From assembly GCA_031763025.1 (NCBI GenBank), contig JASSKH010000007.1, positions 3,897,930 through 3,961,929 on the forward strand: DNA of 64,000 nt, given 5' to 3'. Numbering within the stretch: position 1 is the stretch's first letter; every line of letters begins with the position of its first letter. The stretch is from Macrocystis pyrifera (taxonomy: Eukaryota > Sar > Phaeophyceae > Laminariales > Laminariaceae). The notes beneath the pieces are model-generated. The model was given only the letters and a program-made list of their open reading frames with translations. It was not told the DNA's origin and ran no database searches. A program made the translations under genes and the position numbers. Below, piece after piece: positions 43,601 to 47,505 of the stretch.

Positions 43601-45225
43601 TGAGGGTTTTGTCTCTTCCTTGCTCGCTCGCGCCCTCCTTCCCTCCCTCTCGTTTCTCTCTCCTGTTTTTCGTTCCCTCCTCCTTGCTCCCTCCCTCCCT
43701 CCCTCCCTCCCCCTCCATCCCTCCCCCCCCCCCTTCCATCTTGATGAATGTGATAGTACTAAAGCTAGAATATGCAGGAGAAGTATGGGAAGGGAACGCG
43801 AAACTCGTAAAACAGTTGGAAACAGTACAAATGACAGCAGCTAAAACAATCCTAAGATGCTCAAGTACGACTAGTAATGCAGTATTAAGAGCAGAACTGG
43901 GAATGCGCCCACTCAAGACAAATAGAGACATGAGAAAGTTGAACTCGCAATATAAAGTAAGGAACATGCCAAAAAAGAGGTTGCCAGCCATACTTGATAG
44001 AGCTGTATGGGAGAAAGTATCAAAAGGACGAGCTGGAATAAGGTGGGATGGCGTAGTTGAGAAATTATGGAAGGATCTAGGGGGAAACCAAGTAGAGATG
44101 ATGTCCGCCAGGAAGTTTGGGAGGTACAAGGCAGAAGTAGAAGAAAGGATAGAAAGAAGGGAAAGGCTAACGCTAAGAAACAAGGTGGAATCGGAAAAAC
44201 ACTTAGAGATATACGGGGGATTGAGGGAAGGAATAGGAATGAACACGTATTTGCATGGCCCAATGGACTTCGCGAAAACGCTGAAACTGCGCTTTCGTGT
44301 AGGGGACCTGGACCTGCCAGAAAGAAGAAAGAGGTACACCAGTAGCCGGGAAGAGGAAGTAGGCGCACAGATGTGCCCGTGTGACAAAGCAATAGAGAGT
44401 AGAACTCACATAGTAGGAGAATGTGAAATATACAAGGAGGAACGGGATGTGTTAGAAGAGGAGATGAGGAAAATAGACGAATGTGACATGGAGGAGTTTG
44501 ATACAATGAATAGCAGCGAGAAAACGATCGCTATCCTAGGAGATAGATGGTGGCCACAGGAGGCCAAACAGGAAGGGGATAAGATTAGCAAAAAGTTTCT
44601 ATGTAATTTATGGAAACAACGTAATGAGCGCCCAATTGTTGGAGGTGTCTCTATTAGGAGTAGGAACGGTGCTCCGTCTCGAAAGGGATGCGTGGTCAAT
44701 GGTCAAATGACTAAGGCAAGCAACAAATGAGTACGCCCCCCCCCCCCCCTTCCCTCTCCCCCTTCCCCATGAATGTGTGAACTTGTGGCGATGGTGATGG
44801 TTGCATACTACGCATATTTGCGGTGCGGTGCAGTGCGGTGCGATGCTAGATGCTGACGATCCTCCTGTTTACTACCGTGCATGTTTTGAGGGCGGGAGTG
44901 GGGGGGGGGAGAGAGAAAAGCTGCCACCCCCCCCCCCCCCCCGCCCTCTCCTTTGTTACCGTTTTGTTGGTGTCGAAACTTCTTTGCATCGGTTTGCGTG
45001 TCACCGAGTCGCCCGTTAGAGCCATCATCTGACCATCAACCCCACCGCGTGCCCCCCCCTTCCTCCCCTCAATTTTTTGTTTTGCCATGCTCGCGTTGCG
45101 GGTGTGTCAAGATTAACGGCGAGCGTAAGATGTATACAAACGCCGAGTGGTACGAGCTGATCTACCCCACCAACGAAGACTTGCCGTACATGTACGATCA
45201 GTACAAGTGGGAGCACTGTGCGTGA
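17908..45225 (+). CDS. Tyrosinase-like type-3 copper protein, ten joined exons, 5' incomplete, frameshifted
   Basis: Join of 17908-18030, 19592-19667, 34766-34867, 35707-35834, 37366-37467, 38102-38467, 40476-40582, 41951-42071, 43358-43526 and 45112-45225, giving about 468 residues after allowing for one extra base. Tyrosinases oxidise phenols with a dinuclear copper centre. Seen directly: a start-domain pattern VRRELRALL, the copper-A region CDHWHDDAG then THHVGYT and LPYW-like IPYWEYT, the copper-B pair HGPVH, and DPIFW followed out of frame by VVHPSSDR. All exon phases agree, which is strong support. Borders are GT-AG. Missing: the first exon or exons, where such proteins usually carry a signal peptide. 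The extra G at 42001-42004 shifts the frame and creates TGA at 43424-43426, so as written this is a pseudogene or a sequencing error. The match to algal tyrosinases is recalled, not searched. Confidence 0.8.
18038..18143. mobile_element. TA-MITE copy 2, just inside intron 1
   Basis: Ends TTACGGGAGACC and GGACCCCCGGAA, TA at 18036-18037 and 18144-18145. It starts 7 bases after the 5' splice site of exon 1, so the intron begins with GTGATTA and then the hairpin-forming element. Confidence 0.8.
18160..18855 (+). repeat. TCTCAGTCTCATTTGTCAG minisatellite in intron 1
   Basis: Degenerate tandem units of about 10-20 bases built from TCTCAG, TCATTT and GTCAG cover 18160-18560 and resume at 18640-18855. 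The strand is almost free of purine runs. The Ser/Phe-rich frames here are made of the repeat. Confidence 0.7.
19054..19158. mobile_element. TA-MITE copy 3, intron 1
   Basis: Ends TTACAGGGGTCCATAGTTAA and TTAACTATGGACCCCCGTGA, with TA at 19052-19053 and 19159-19160. About 105 bp and palindromic. Confidence 0.85.
19592..19667 (+). CDS. Tyrosinase-like exon 2 (copper A, first part)
   Basis: 25 codons plus one base: [14 protein letters not shown] then [11 protein letters not shown]. Acceptor TTTTCGCCAG, donor GCTG^GTGAGG, phase 1 out. H-W-H lies in the copper-A ligand region. The last base combines with GT of exon 3 to give Gly, reading HDDAGIMTHH across the junction. Preceded by a C-rich tract (19400-19530). 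Confidence 0.8.
20165..20400 (+). repeat. Family D repeat, copy 5 (intron 2)
   Basis: Contains CTTCTCGCGATAAAAAATG (20241), GATCCCTGGATCTGAG-like core (20310) and GGAGGGAGAGAGAAAAGG (20339). Confidence 0.65.
20634..20870 (+). mobile_element. Two stacked LINE-B 3' fragments
   Basis: 20634-20777 runs from TATGTAATAACATGG through GCCCAAATGTTGGAGGTGTC to AACACATGAATAC and a C-run. 20797-20870 repeats CCGTCTCGAAAGGGTGG to AGCAACAAATGAGTATCC and a C-run. Both keep the poly(C) end and lack the 5' part. Confidence 0.75.
20945..21042 (+). repeat. Family A fragment (intron 2)
   Basis: GTGCTCCGTCCCAGCATTG through GTCTATGGTCATACGACG to ATATCGAGTACCCC, then a C-run. 5'-truncated and not preceded by a long C-run. 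Confidence 0.65.
21043..21700. other. Unclassified sequence in intron 2
   Basis: No gene or shared repeat recognised. A 127-codon reverse frame (21590-21207) has no domain. Confidence 0.3.
21700..22805 (+). mobile_element. LINE-B long copy, part 1 (ORF1-like and endonuclease N-terminus)
   Basis: 5' part of the interrupted LINE-B. 21766-22330 encodes broken, Lys/Arg/Glu-rich frames, as expected of an ORF1 or linker. From about 22335 the sequence reads GSWNVRG then TVGIQEWW and [10 protein letters not shown], the opening motifs of an apurinic-type endonuclease/exonuclease/phosphatase (EEP) domain. These are spread over frames because of frameshifts. It is interrupted by a MITE at 22556-22660 and then by LINE-C at about 22806. 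The 5' end is approximate. Confidence 0.65.
22556..22660. mobile_element. TA-MITE copy 4, inside the LINE-B endonuclease
   Basis: TTACGGGGGTCCATAGTTAA to ACTATAGACCCCCGTAA with TA at both sides. Deleting it with one TA gives a continuous frame (GSVGFL then VKEYLYG), so the LINE-B copy was in frame here when the MITE arrived. Confidence 0.9.
22806..26325 (+). pseudogene. LINE-C (RTE-like) non-LTR retrotransposon, degenerate
   Basis: Encodes, over broken frames, an EEP endonuclease (VATYNVRTL at about 22899, VVAYAPT at about 23310, then IDYILTR at about 23643) and a reverse transcriptase: [28 protein letters not shown] (motif A, about 24899), [14 protein letters not shown] (motif B) and GMLYADDAG (motif C, about 25265). 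The C-terminal portion runs from 25768 to 26325 in one open frame. Stops and shifts occur at several places (for example TGA after DRELL, and between 25020 and 25040). A 101-bp block around the YADD codons is tandemly duplicated. It is inserted in LINE-B, and both lie in tyrosinase intron 2. RTE-like assignment rests on general resemblance. Confidence 0.8.
23200..23304. mobile_element. TA-MITE copy 5, inside the LINE-C endonuclease
   Basis: TTACGGGGGACCATAGTTAA to ACTATGGACCCCCGTAA, TA at 23198-23199 and 23305-23306. Removing it with one TA gives AVNLVVAYAPT in frame. The motif is the conserved Y-A-P strand of EEP domains. Confidence 0.9.
26308..26745 (-). repeat. Family A copy, near full length, at the LINE-C 3' end
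   Basis: In the element orientation it begins at the T-run (26745-26729), passes GGCGGTCGCCCACAGCTG, AACCTTTACTTTGCGC, GGCACCCAAGAGGCAG, GGTTCTTAGTACGATGCAG and GGTCATGCATGAGATCGAG. It ends with the long 3' variant TACATCTCTCCTATCGGG and a C-run that overlaps the last LINE-C codons. It carries the recurring short frame (26548-26222). The opposite reading, a SINE with a 3' A-run, is possible but does not fit the truncation pattern. Confidence 0.75.
26746..27419. other. Unclassified, pyrimidine-rich in its second half
   Basis: 27030-27200 is CTTCC/TTCCC-rich on the + strand. A good acceptor-like signal, CTTCCTCTGTCTCACAG, ends at about 27407, but the tyrosinase exons 2 and 3 join in phase without anything from here. 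It may be the remainder of an inserted element. Confidence 0.3.
27420..28866 (+). mobile_element. LINE-B long copy, part 2 (endonuclease C-terminus to RT start)
   Basis: Broken frames read [24 protein letters not shown] (the G-D-x-N-x-R-I-G strand, with V in place of F), [17 protein letters not shown] and [11 protein letters not shown] (the D-x-x-x-x-H region of EEP, about 27850-27880). Then comes a linker with [12 protein letters not shown] (28180), and the beginning of [20 protein letters not shown] (28667) and [15 protein letters not shown] ending at 28866. A stop (TAG) precedes KGDK. Confidence 0.75.
28867..30539. repeat. Dense field of TAACA/TGTTA motifs
   Basis: Motifs such as GTAACA, CATAACAC, GTGTTAC and TAACGTTA recur in both orientations every 15-40 bases, in otherwise dissimilar sequence. 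Within a TIR transposon such motifs could be subterminal transposase-binding repeats, here extended across the interior. Confidence 0.7.
29189..29293. mobile_element. TA-MITE copy 6, inside the TIR transposon
   Basis: TTACGGGGGTCCATAGTTAA to TTAACTATGGACCCCCGTAA with TA at 29187-29188 and 29294-29295. Palindromic, about 105 bp. Confidence 0.9.
30540..31803. mobile_element. 1.26-kb foldback element nested in the TIR transposon
   Basis: Left end TAAGGCCGTTTCCTGT and right end ACAGGAAACAGCCTTA begin inverted repeats of about 45 bp that include GAGCTTCAGATTT. A second pair of inverted arms of about 170 bp lies inside (31222-31390 against 31560-31728; shared GGAGTCAGTTGAAAAAG, GAGCTTTTGCCCCGGAA and CTCCAAGATCTATC). 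31104-31183 is a further tight hairpin. The part at 30650-31010 is richer in G and C. No transposase seen. Confidence 0.7.
31981..34000 (+). mobile_element. LINE-B long copy, part 3 (RT, C-terminus and poly(C) tail)
   Basis: Continues the [29 protein letters not shown], motif A split by a MITE ([13 protein letters not shown]), motif [15 protein letters not shown] (about 32440) and motif [11 protein letters not shown] (about 32573). Afterwards come frames homologous to the 43744-44730 copy, including [11 protein letters not shown] and the knuckle [18 protein letters not shown] (about 33622). The end is CAACAAATGAGTAA and a C-run to 34000. Several frameshifts and stops make it inactive. Less conserved than the copies at 1521 and 43744, so older. 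Confidence 0.8.
32178..32283. mobile_element. TA-MITE copy 7, inside LINE-B RT motif A
   Basis: TTGCGGGGGGGCATAGTAAA to TTGCTATGGTCCCCCGTAA, TA on the left and mutated TG on the right. Removing it gives [13 protein letters not shown] in frame, with the catalytic D of motif A at the junction. Confidence 0.9.
34001..34189 (+). mobile_element. LINE-B 3' fragment stacked on the long copy, 44-nt C tail
   Basis: Starts AGTTTCTATGTAATATATGG directly after the C-run of the preceding LINE-B and ends GCAACAAATGAGTACGCTA, then C from 34146 to 34189. A head-to-tail stack of two truncated copies. Confidence 0.85.
34565..34635 (+). repeat. Family A 3' fragment with 39-nt C-run, near the end of intron 2
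   Basis: CGTTACGGTCATGCATGACATGGG, shown here only as a 30-bp remnant, then C from 34597 to 34635. It is inserted in a C-rich stretch about 130 bases upstream of the exon 3 acceptor. Confidence 0.65.
34766..34867 (+). CDS. Tyrosinase-like exon 3 (copper A, second part)
   Basis: GT + 33 codons + [15 protein letters not shown] then [15 protein letters not shown]. Acceptor CTCTCTTGTTAG, donor GAAG^GTGTGT. H-H and F-E-Q match the helix that carries copper-A histidines, and P-Y-W is the family's most conserved tripeptide. Lies 15.1 kb downstream of exon 2. Confidence 0.85.
34880..35706 (+). repeat. Intron 3: TTTTGT-rich then three short repeats then CCACCCA tract
   Basis: 34900-35110 is TTTTG-rich. 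Units with TTTGTAC(A/G)(C/T)CAT(C/G)GAAGGCA recur at about 35230, 35306 and 35380 (period about 75). 35515-35706 is C-rich with CCCACCCAC units up to the acceptor. Confidence 0.6.
35707..35834 (+). CDS. Tyrosinase-like exon 4
   Basis: CC + 42 codons: [13 protein letters not shown], then [12 protein letters not shown] and RFAFLPIEK. Acceptor AACAAACCCACCAG, donor AAG^GTGCGC. Phase 1 in, 0 out. D-N-W-F-G is a recurrent landmark after the P-Y-W strand in algal homologues, where the substrate loop lies. Confidence 0.8.
36010..37365 (+). repeat. Intron 4: CTCGGAA units then 800-bp CCTTTCACCC satellite
   Basis: TCTCGGGAA/TTCTCGGAA units lie at 35970-36030. From about 36430 to 37250 the sense strand is a degenerate tandem of 10-15-base units such as CCTTCACC, TTCACCCTT and CCCTTGACC. 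All frames inside are repeat artefacts. Confidence 0.75.
37366..37467 (+). CDS. Tyrosinase-like exon 5
   Basis: 34 codons, [14 protein letters not shown] to RHNLTNSE, phase 0 on both sides. Acceptor TTGTATTTCCAG, donor GAG^GTAAGA. The pattern N-x-Y-G-x-L-R-x-P-W-N fits the region between copper A and copper B. Confidence 0.85.
38102..38467 (+). CDS. Tyrosinase-like exon 6 (copper B, first histidines)
   Basis: 122 codons, the largest exon. H-G-P-V-H (in [12 protein letters not shown], residues about 31-40) is the H-x3-H pair of copper B. It has two Cys-rich patches ([18 protein letters not shown]) that probably form disulfides in a secreted protein. It ends [15 protein letters not shown]. Acceptor CCCTGCGTCAG after about 250 bases of C-rich sequence, donor TTG^GTGAGG. 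No stop over 366 bases in a repeat-rich setting supports coding. Confidence 0.85.
38468..39124. other. Intron 6, first part, unclassified
   Basis: T-rich (TTTTTT, TTTGTTTGTC) to about 38710. Nothing recognisable after that until family N begins. Confidence 0.5.
39125..39720 (+). repeat. Family N repeat, copy 2 (intron 6)
   Basis: Same anchor order as at 16960-17670 (GGGAGTAAATTAAAATATTT, TTTCGATATTCTGTGCTG, GTTGAATACTGCTGTACTT) and the same abundance of AGTACTCGCAGTAC-type near-palindromes. Confidence 0.7.
40185..40232 (+). repeat. Family A 3' remnant (intron 6)
   Basis: CATACGACTAAGTCCATGC then ATGACATGGGTACATC and a C-run. Flanked upstream by CCCCGCCCCCACC. 45 bases only. Confidence 0.55.
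40290..40475 (+). repeat. 10-bp minisatellite GTGTCTCGTACC up to the exon 7 acceptor
   Basis: About 17 degenerate units of CGTGCCGTGT / CTCGTACCGTGT run from 40298 to the acceptor CTGTAG at 40470-40475. The splice acceptor is made directly at the end of the array. Confidence 0.8.
40476..40582 (+). CDS. Tyrosinase-like exon 7
   Basis: 35 codons plus two bases: [17 protein letters not shown] then [15 protein letters not shown]. Acceptor GCGCCTGTAG, donor CCGGG^GTGAGG with phase 2 out. Joins in frame to both neighbours. The charged E-D-D-E-V-F-K segment corresponds to the helix before the last copper-B histidine. Confidence 0.8.
40605..40909 (-). repeat. Family A copy (intron 7), stacked behind the next copy
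   Basis: In element orientation it starts TCATGGTAAGGCACCC right at the C-run end of the copy at 40910-41360 and ends CCATGCATGCTATCGAGTAC. The 5' 130 bases are missing. Confidence 0.75.
40910..41360 (-). repeat. Family A copy (intron 7), near full length
   Basis: In element orientation: GGCGGTCGATCACAGCTG, AATCATATCACGTAGTG, GGTTCTTAGTACGATGCAG and GGCCATGCTTAAGATC. It ends with the long 3' variant ATCTCTCCTATCGAGTACA and a 14-base C-run. Confidence 0.8.
41440..41503 (-). repeat. Family A 3' remnant (intron 7)
   Basis: Between two G-runs (41443-41449 and 41493-41500) lies GGCCGTGGTCGTATGACC, the terminal 40 bases of family A in reverse. Confidence 0.5.
41510..41870 (+). repeat. TTGGC pentanucleotide array then TCCTCG array (intron 7)
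   Basis: 41525-41715 is mostly (CTTGG)n/(CCTGG)n. 41715-41770 is CTTGCC-rich. 41780-41870 is (TCCTCG)n. The strand is purine-poor before the exon 8 acceptor. Confidence 0.8.
41951..42071 (+). CDS. Tyrosinase-like exon 8 (last copper-B histidine), frameshifted
   Basis: Reads [18 protein letters not shown] to 42002. It then needs a one-base shift to continue [14 protein letters not shown] and QEPET. The shift falls in GGGG at 42001-42004. D-P-x-F-W-x-x-H is the signature of the third copper-B ligand. Only the shifted reading leaves the exon in phase 2, which matches exon 9. The unshifted reading runs into TGA at 43424. Acceptor GCTTCGCAG, donor AC^GTAAGA. Confidence 0.8.
42403..42507. mobile_element. 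TA-MITE copy 8, degenerate (intron 8)
   Basis: TCTCACGGGGGAACATAG at the left and GATTGGTCCCTCGTAA at the right, followed by TA. The middle is diverged from the other copies. Confidence 0.6.
43080..43310 (+). repeat. CTTCCT/CTCTTT tract (intron 8)
   Basis: Nearly pure pyrimidine on the sense strand (CTTTCTCTTTCTG, CTTCCTCTTCC, CGTCCTCGTCCTCG), ending about 50 bases before the exon 9 acceptor. Confidence 0.8.
43358..43526 (+). CDS. Tyrosinase-like exon 9
   Basis: T + 56 codons: [13 protein letters not shown] then [11 protein letters not shown] and [12 protein letters not shown]-like C-rich segment ending LPFTVK. Acceptor CGTTTATCTCAG, donor AAG^GTAAAG. Phase 2 in, 0 out. Two or more Cys suggest disulfides. 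In the uncorrected frame TGA lies at 43424-43426. Confidence 0.8.
43735..44750 (+). mobile_element. LINE-B copy inside intron 9, 5'-truncated, open frame
   Basis: Begins at ATCTTGATGAATGTGATAG immediately after a CCCTCC/C-run tract and ends ACAAATGAGTACG with a C-run (44736-44749). It carries a 329-codon open frame (43744-44730): [15 protein letters not shown] and [11 protein letters not shown] (region after the RT palm), then the knuckle [17 protein letters not shown]. The TGA stop is six bases before the tail. Sense orientation to the tyrosinase gene, and nearly identical to 1521-2357. Confidence 0.85.
45112..45225 (+). CDS. Tyrosinase-like exon 10 (last visible)
   Basis: 37 codons and [17 protein letters not shown] then [15 protein letters not shown] and EHCA. 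T-N-A-E-W-Y and Y-x-Y-D-x-x-x-W-x-H-C are the usual C-terminal landmarks of these proteins as I recall them. Acceptor GTGTCAAG is weak. The stop overlaps a strong donor (GC^GTGAGT, 45222-45227), so the gene might continue by splicing into an exon I could not identify. Confidence 0.7.
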   Translation: MNGERKMYTNAEWYELIYPTNEDLPYMYDQYKWEHCA

Positions 45226-45980
45226 GTGTCCGTCGCGGGGGCACGGGAGGGGGGTTGTGCGCCGCCTCGATAACCACCGCAGCAACTGCAATCGTCACAG
45301 AAATCGTAGGCATTGTAATCACCGATTGCTTTTGCTGATCGCGAGCTCGCGTGCTCTTCTACTCGTAGTCTATTTGGCAAGAGAATGCATGGAAAATAAA
45401 CACAGAGGTGCTGTGTATGTGTCGAGACATAGCATAACCCTTCGCTTCGCTCGTTCTTTTTATGGTCGTCTGAAGACGCGGACTTGGAGCTGTTCTCACA
45501 ATTCCCGTTGTTTTCTGTCAGCCGGCACTCACCCGGCCCCCTCCCTCCATCTACCCCCCCCCTTCCTCCTTCCCTCCCTCCCTTCTTCCCTCCCTCCCTA
45601 TCCCCCTCCCTCCCTCCCTTCTTCCCTCCCTACTCTTCCGCCTTCCCTCCCTTCTCTTCCTCCTTCCCCCTCTCTCTCCTTCCGTCTCCTCCTTAACCCC
45701 CCCCCCCGCTCCCCCGTCGCCGACTGCCTCCGACGATTGAACGACCACGACGTAACGAACAGCACCGACGGTTACAACATGGGAACGTCGACATCGTCGT
45801 CGTCATAATGACAGGTCCAACCGCTATCTTGGTAAAGTGCTATCGTTGCCCCCCCCCCCCCTCCCCTACACGCACACTCGCCCTGCCTGCCCCTTGCGAT
45901 TTTGCTCGCGGCACGGCGGGTGGCTGGGTGGGCGTGTCGTGACTTGGCATAGCGTAGAAAATCGCAGCCTAGGGTAGTGG
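45226..45980. other. Gene-distal sequence with CCCTCC tract
   Basis: 45540-45690 is CCTCCCTCCCTT-rich. 45720-45810 ends in a short frame with a Ser-run (TCGTCGTCG). I found no acceptor that would make it a final tyrosinase exon. No polyadenylation signal can be assigned. Confidence 0.4.
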
Positions 45981-45981
45981 G

Positions 45982-46267
45982 GGGGGGTGGGTAGTGGGGG
46001 TGCACTCATGTCATGCATGGCCGTAGTCGTATGGCCATAGACCCTCGTATCCTTACAATGCCGGGACGGAGCAACGTCTGCTTTTCGCCGACCAGGCAGA
46101 AACTGCATGCACTAAGCGCGAAGTGCCGTAAGGTGTTGGACGAATCGCATGTAGGGTGAGCTGCATCCGGCTGAGAACCGCCTGTGAGGCGGACGTGCAT
46201 ATAGGTGACAGCTTCGAATTCATTGATTTGTTCTTTGGTGCGGCCACTTCCAGAGTGGACTGTGGAA
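45982..46267 (-). repeat. Family A copy, 5'-truncated
   Basis: In element orientation from CCACTCTGGAAGTGGCCGC through GGTTCTCAGCCGGATGCAG to GGCCATGCATGACATGAG, then TGCACCCCC. Keeps the short conserved frame. Confidence 0.75.
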
Positions 46268-47085
46268 ATTTGATATAAATTGGTAAGATTTTGGAGTCTT
46301 GTATGTCGTATCGTACGGGCATTCGGTTTTAGACACCCGCCCTCTTTATTCAAGCTCCGCTGATAGATGGGGCGGGGGAGAGGTACAAACGCAAGGCCGC
46401 CCGATTTGGGCTTGGTGGTGGTGGTGGTAGTGGTGGTGCTTTTCAGTGGTGGTGCCGGCGGAAGGTGGCAAGTGATCGAATGGGAGCGGTAGGGGACGGG
46501 GGGGGGGGCACCTCTTACAGACGAAAAGGAAGGAAGGAGGGAAAGAGGGAGGAAGGCAGAGTGAACTAGTTGGAGAAATGGCGGTACGCACGACGGATCG
46601 AGAGAGAGGGACAGGCAGAGCGAGAGAGAGAGCGCTGCTAGTTTGCATTTTTTTGGCGCCCTCCCCCCATTTGCATGTCACGCGCGCACGTGTTTGCTCC
46701 ACGCCCGCAGCCTCCCGGCGGCGTTTAGCCTTCTAGTTGGTGGTGGTCTGGTCGTGTTTATGTATGTCGTGCGGCGCGTTTTAGAGCCACTCGCTTTGTG
46801 TGACCCCCCGCCCCGCCGCTGCCGCCAGGCAAGCTGACTGGGATGTTCCTACTATCGTTTTTTTATGTTTCGGTTTCGGTGTTATTTTTTGTTGTAGTGG
46901 TGGTGGTGATGGTGGTGTTGGTTGCCGTAGTCGTCATAGTCACCGTCGTGGCATGTAGTCACGATGAAGATCAGGGGTGAGGAATCGAAGCCATCGCGCG
47001 CGGTTGTTGGTAAGCCTGCTGGTCGGTTATTCTAAAATCGTAGCGCACGTGTGACCCATGTTTCGATAGAGGGGGTGCTTTTGGA
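46268..47085. other. Unclassified; GGT repeats at 46415-46450
   Basis: (GGT)n at 46415-46450 and at 46900-46920. No gene recognised. Confidence 0.35.
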
Positions 47086-47180
47086 GGTGGGGGGTGTACT
47101 CGATGTCATGCATGACCGTAGTCGTATGACCGTAGACCCTCGCATCCCTACAGTGCCGGGATGAAGGATGGGGGGGGGTG
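47086..47180 (-). repeat. Family A 3' fragment between two C-tracts
   Basis: GGGGTGTACTCGATGTCATG to CAGTGCCGGGATGAAGGATG, bounded by G-runs at both ends on the + strand. Confidence 0.7.
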
Positions 47181-47276
47181 GGTTGAGTGACTGACGGGGA
47201 GATCCGCAGCTGAGGAAATGTCCAATAGCTTGGAGGTCCCAGTTATAGTATACTTAGGTTTCGTATGTGGTACGCT

Positions 47277-47505
47277 AAAGCCAAATGGTAATGTTCGTCG
47301 CGTTGCTGTACAAACGTTTCCGATGAAAACCGTTTTTTCGGTGGGAGAGAGAGCTCTTCGCGTGTGAGTAACCTGAGGCGCACAAGGTGCTTATTTTTGT
47401 GTGTGATACGCTTGGCAAATGGGGTTGTTCGTCACGTTCCGGTACCATTTTCCCTCAAAATCGGTCTTGGGGTGAGGGAGAGAGCTCTGCTTGTGAGTAA
47501 ACCTG
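47277..47505 (+). repeat. Direct repeat of about 95 bp, period about 133
   Basis: GTGGGAGAGAGAGCTCTTCG (47341) and GTGAGGGAGAGAGCTCTGC (47472) are followed by GTGAGTAACCTGA / GTGAGTAAACCTGA. GTTCGTCGCGTTGC and GTTCGTCACGTTCC precede them. Confidence 0.6.

Noticed and set aside
45484-45696. Pro/Ser-rich frame after the last tyrosinase-like exon as a terminal exon
   Set aside because: It has an acceptor-like CTGTCAG but consists of CCCTCC low-complexity DNA with no family resemblance.
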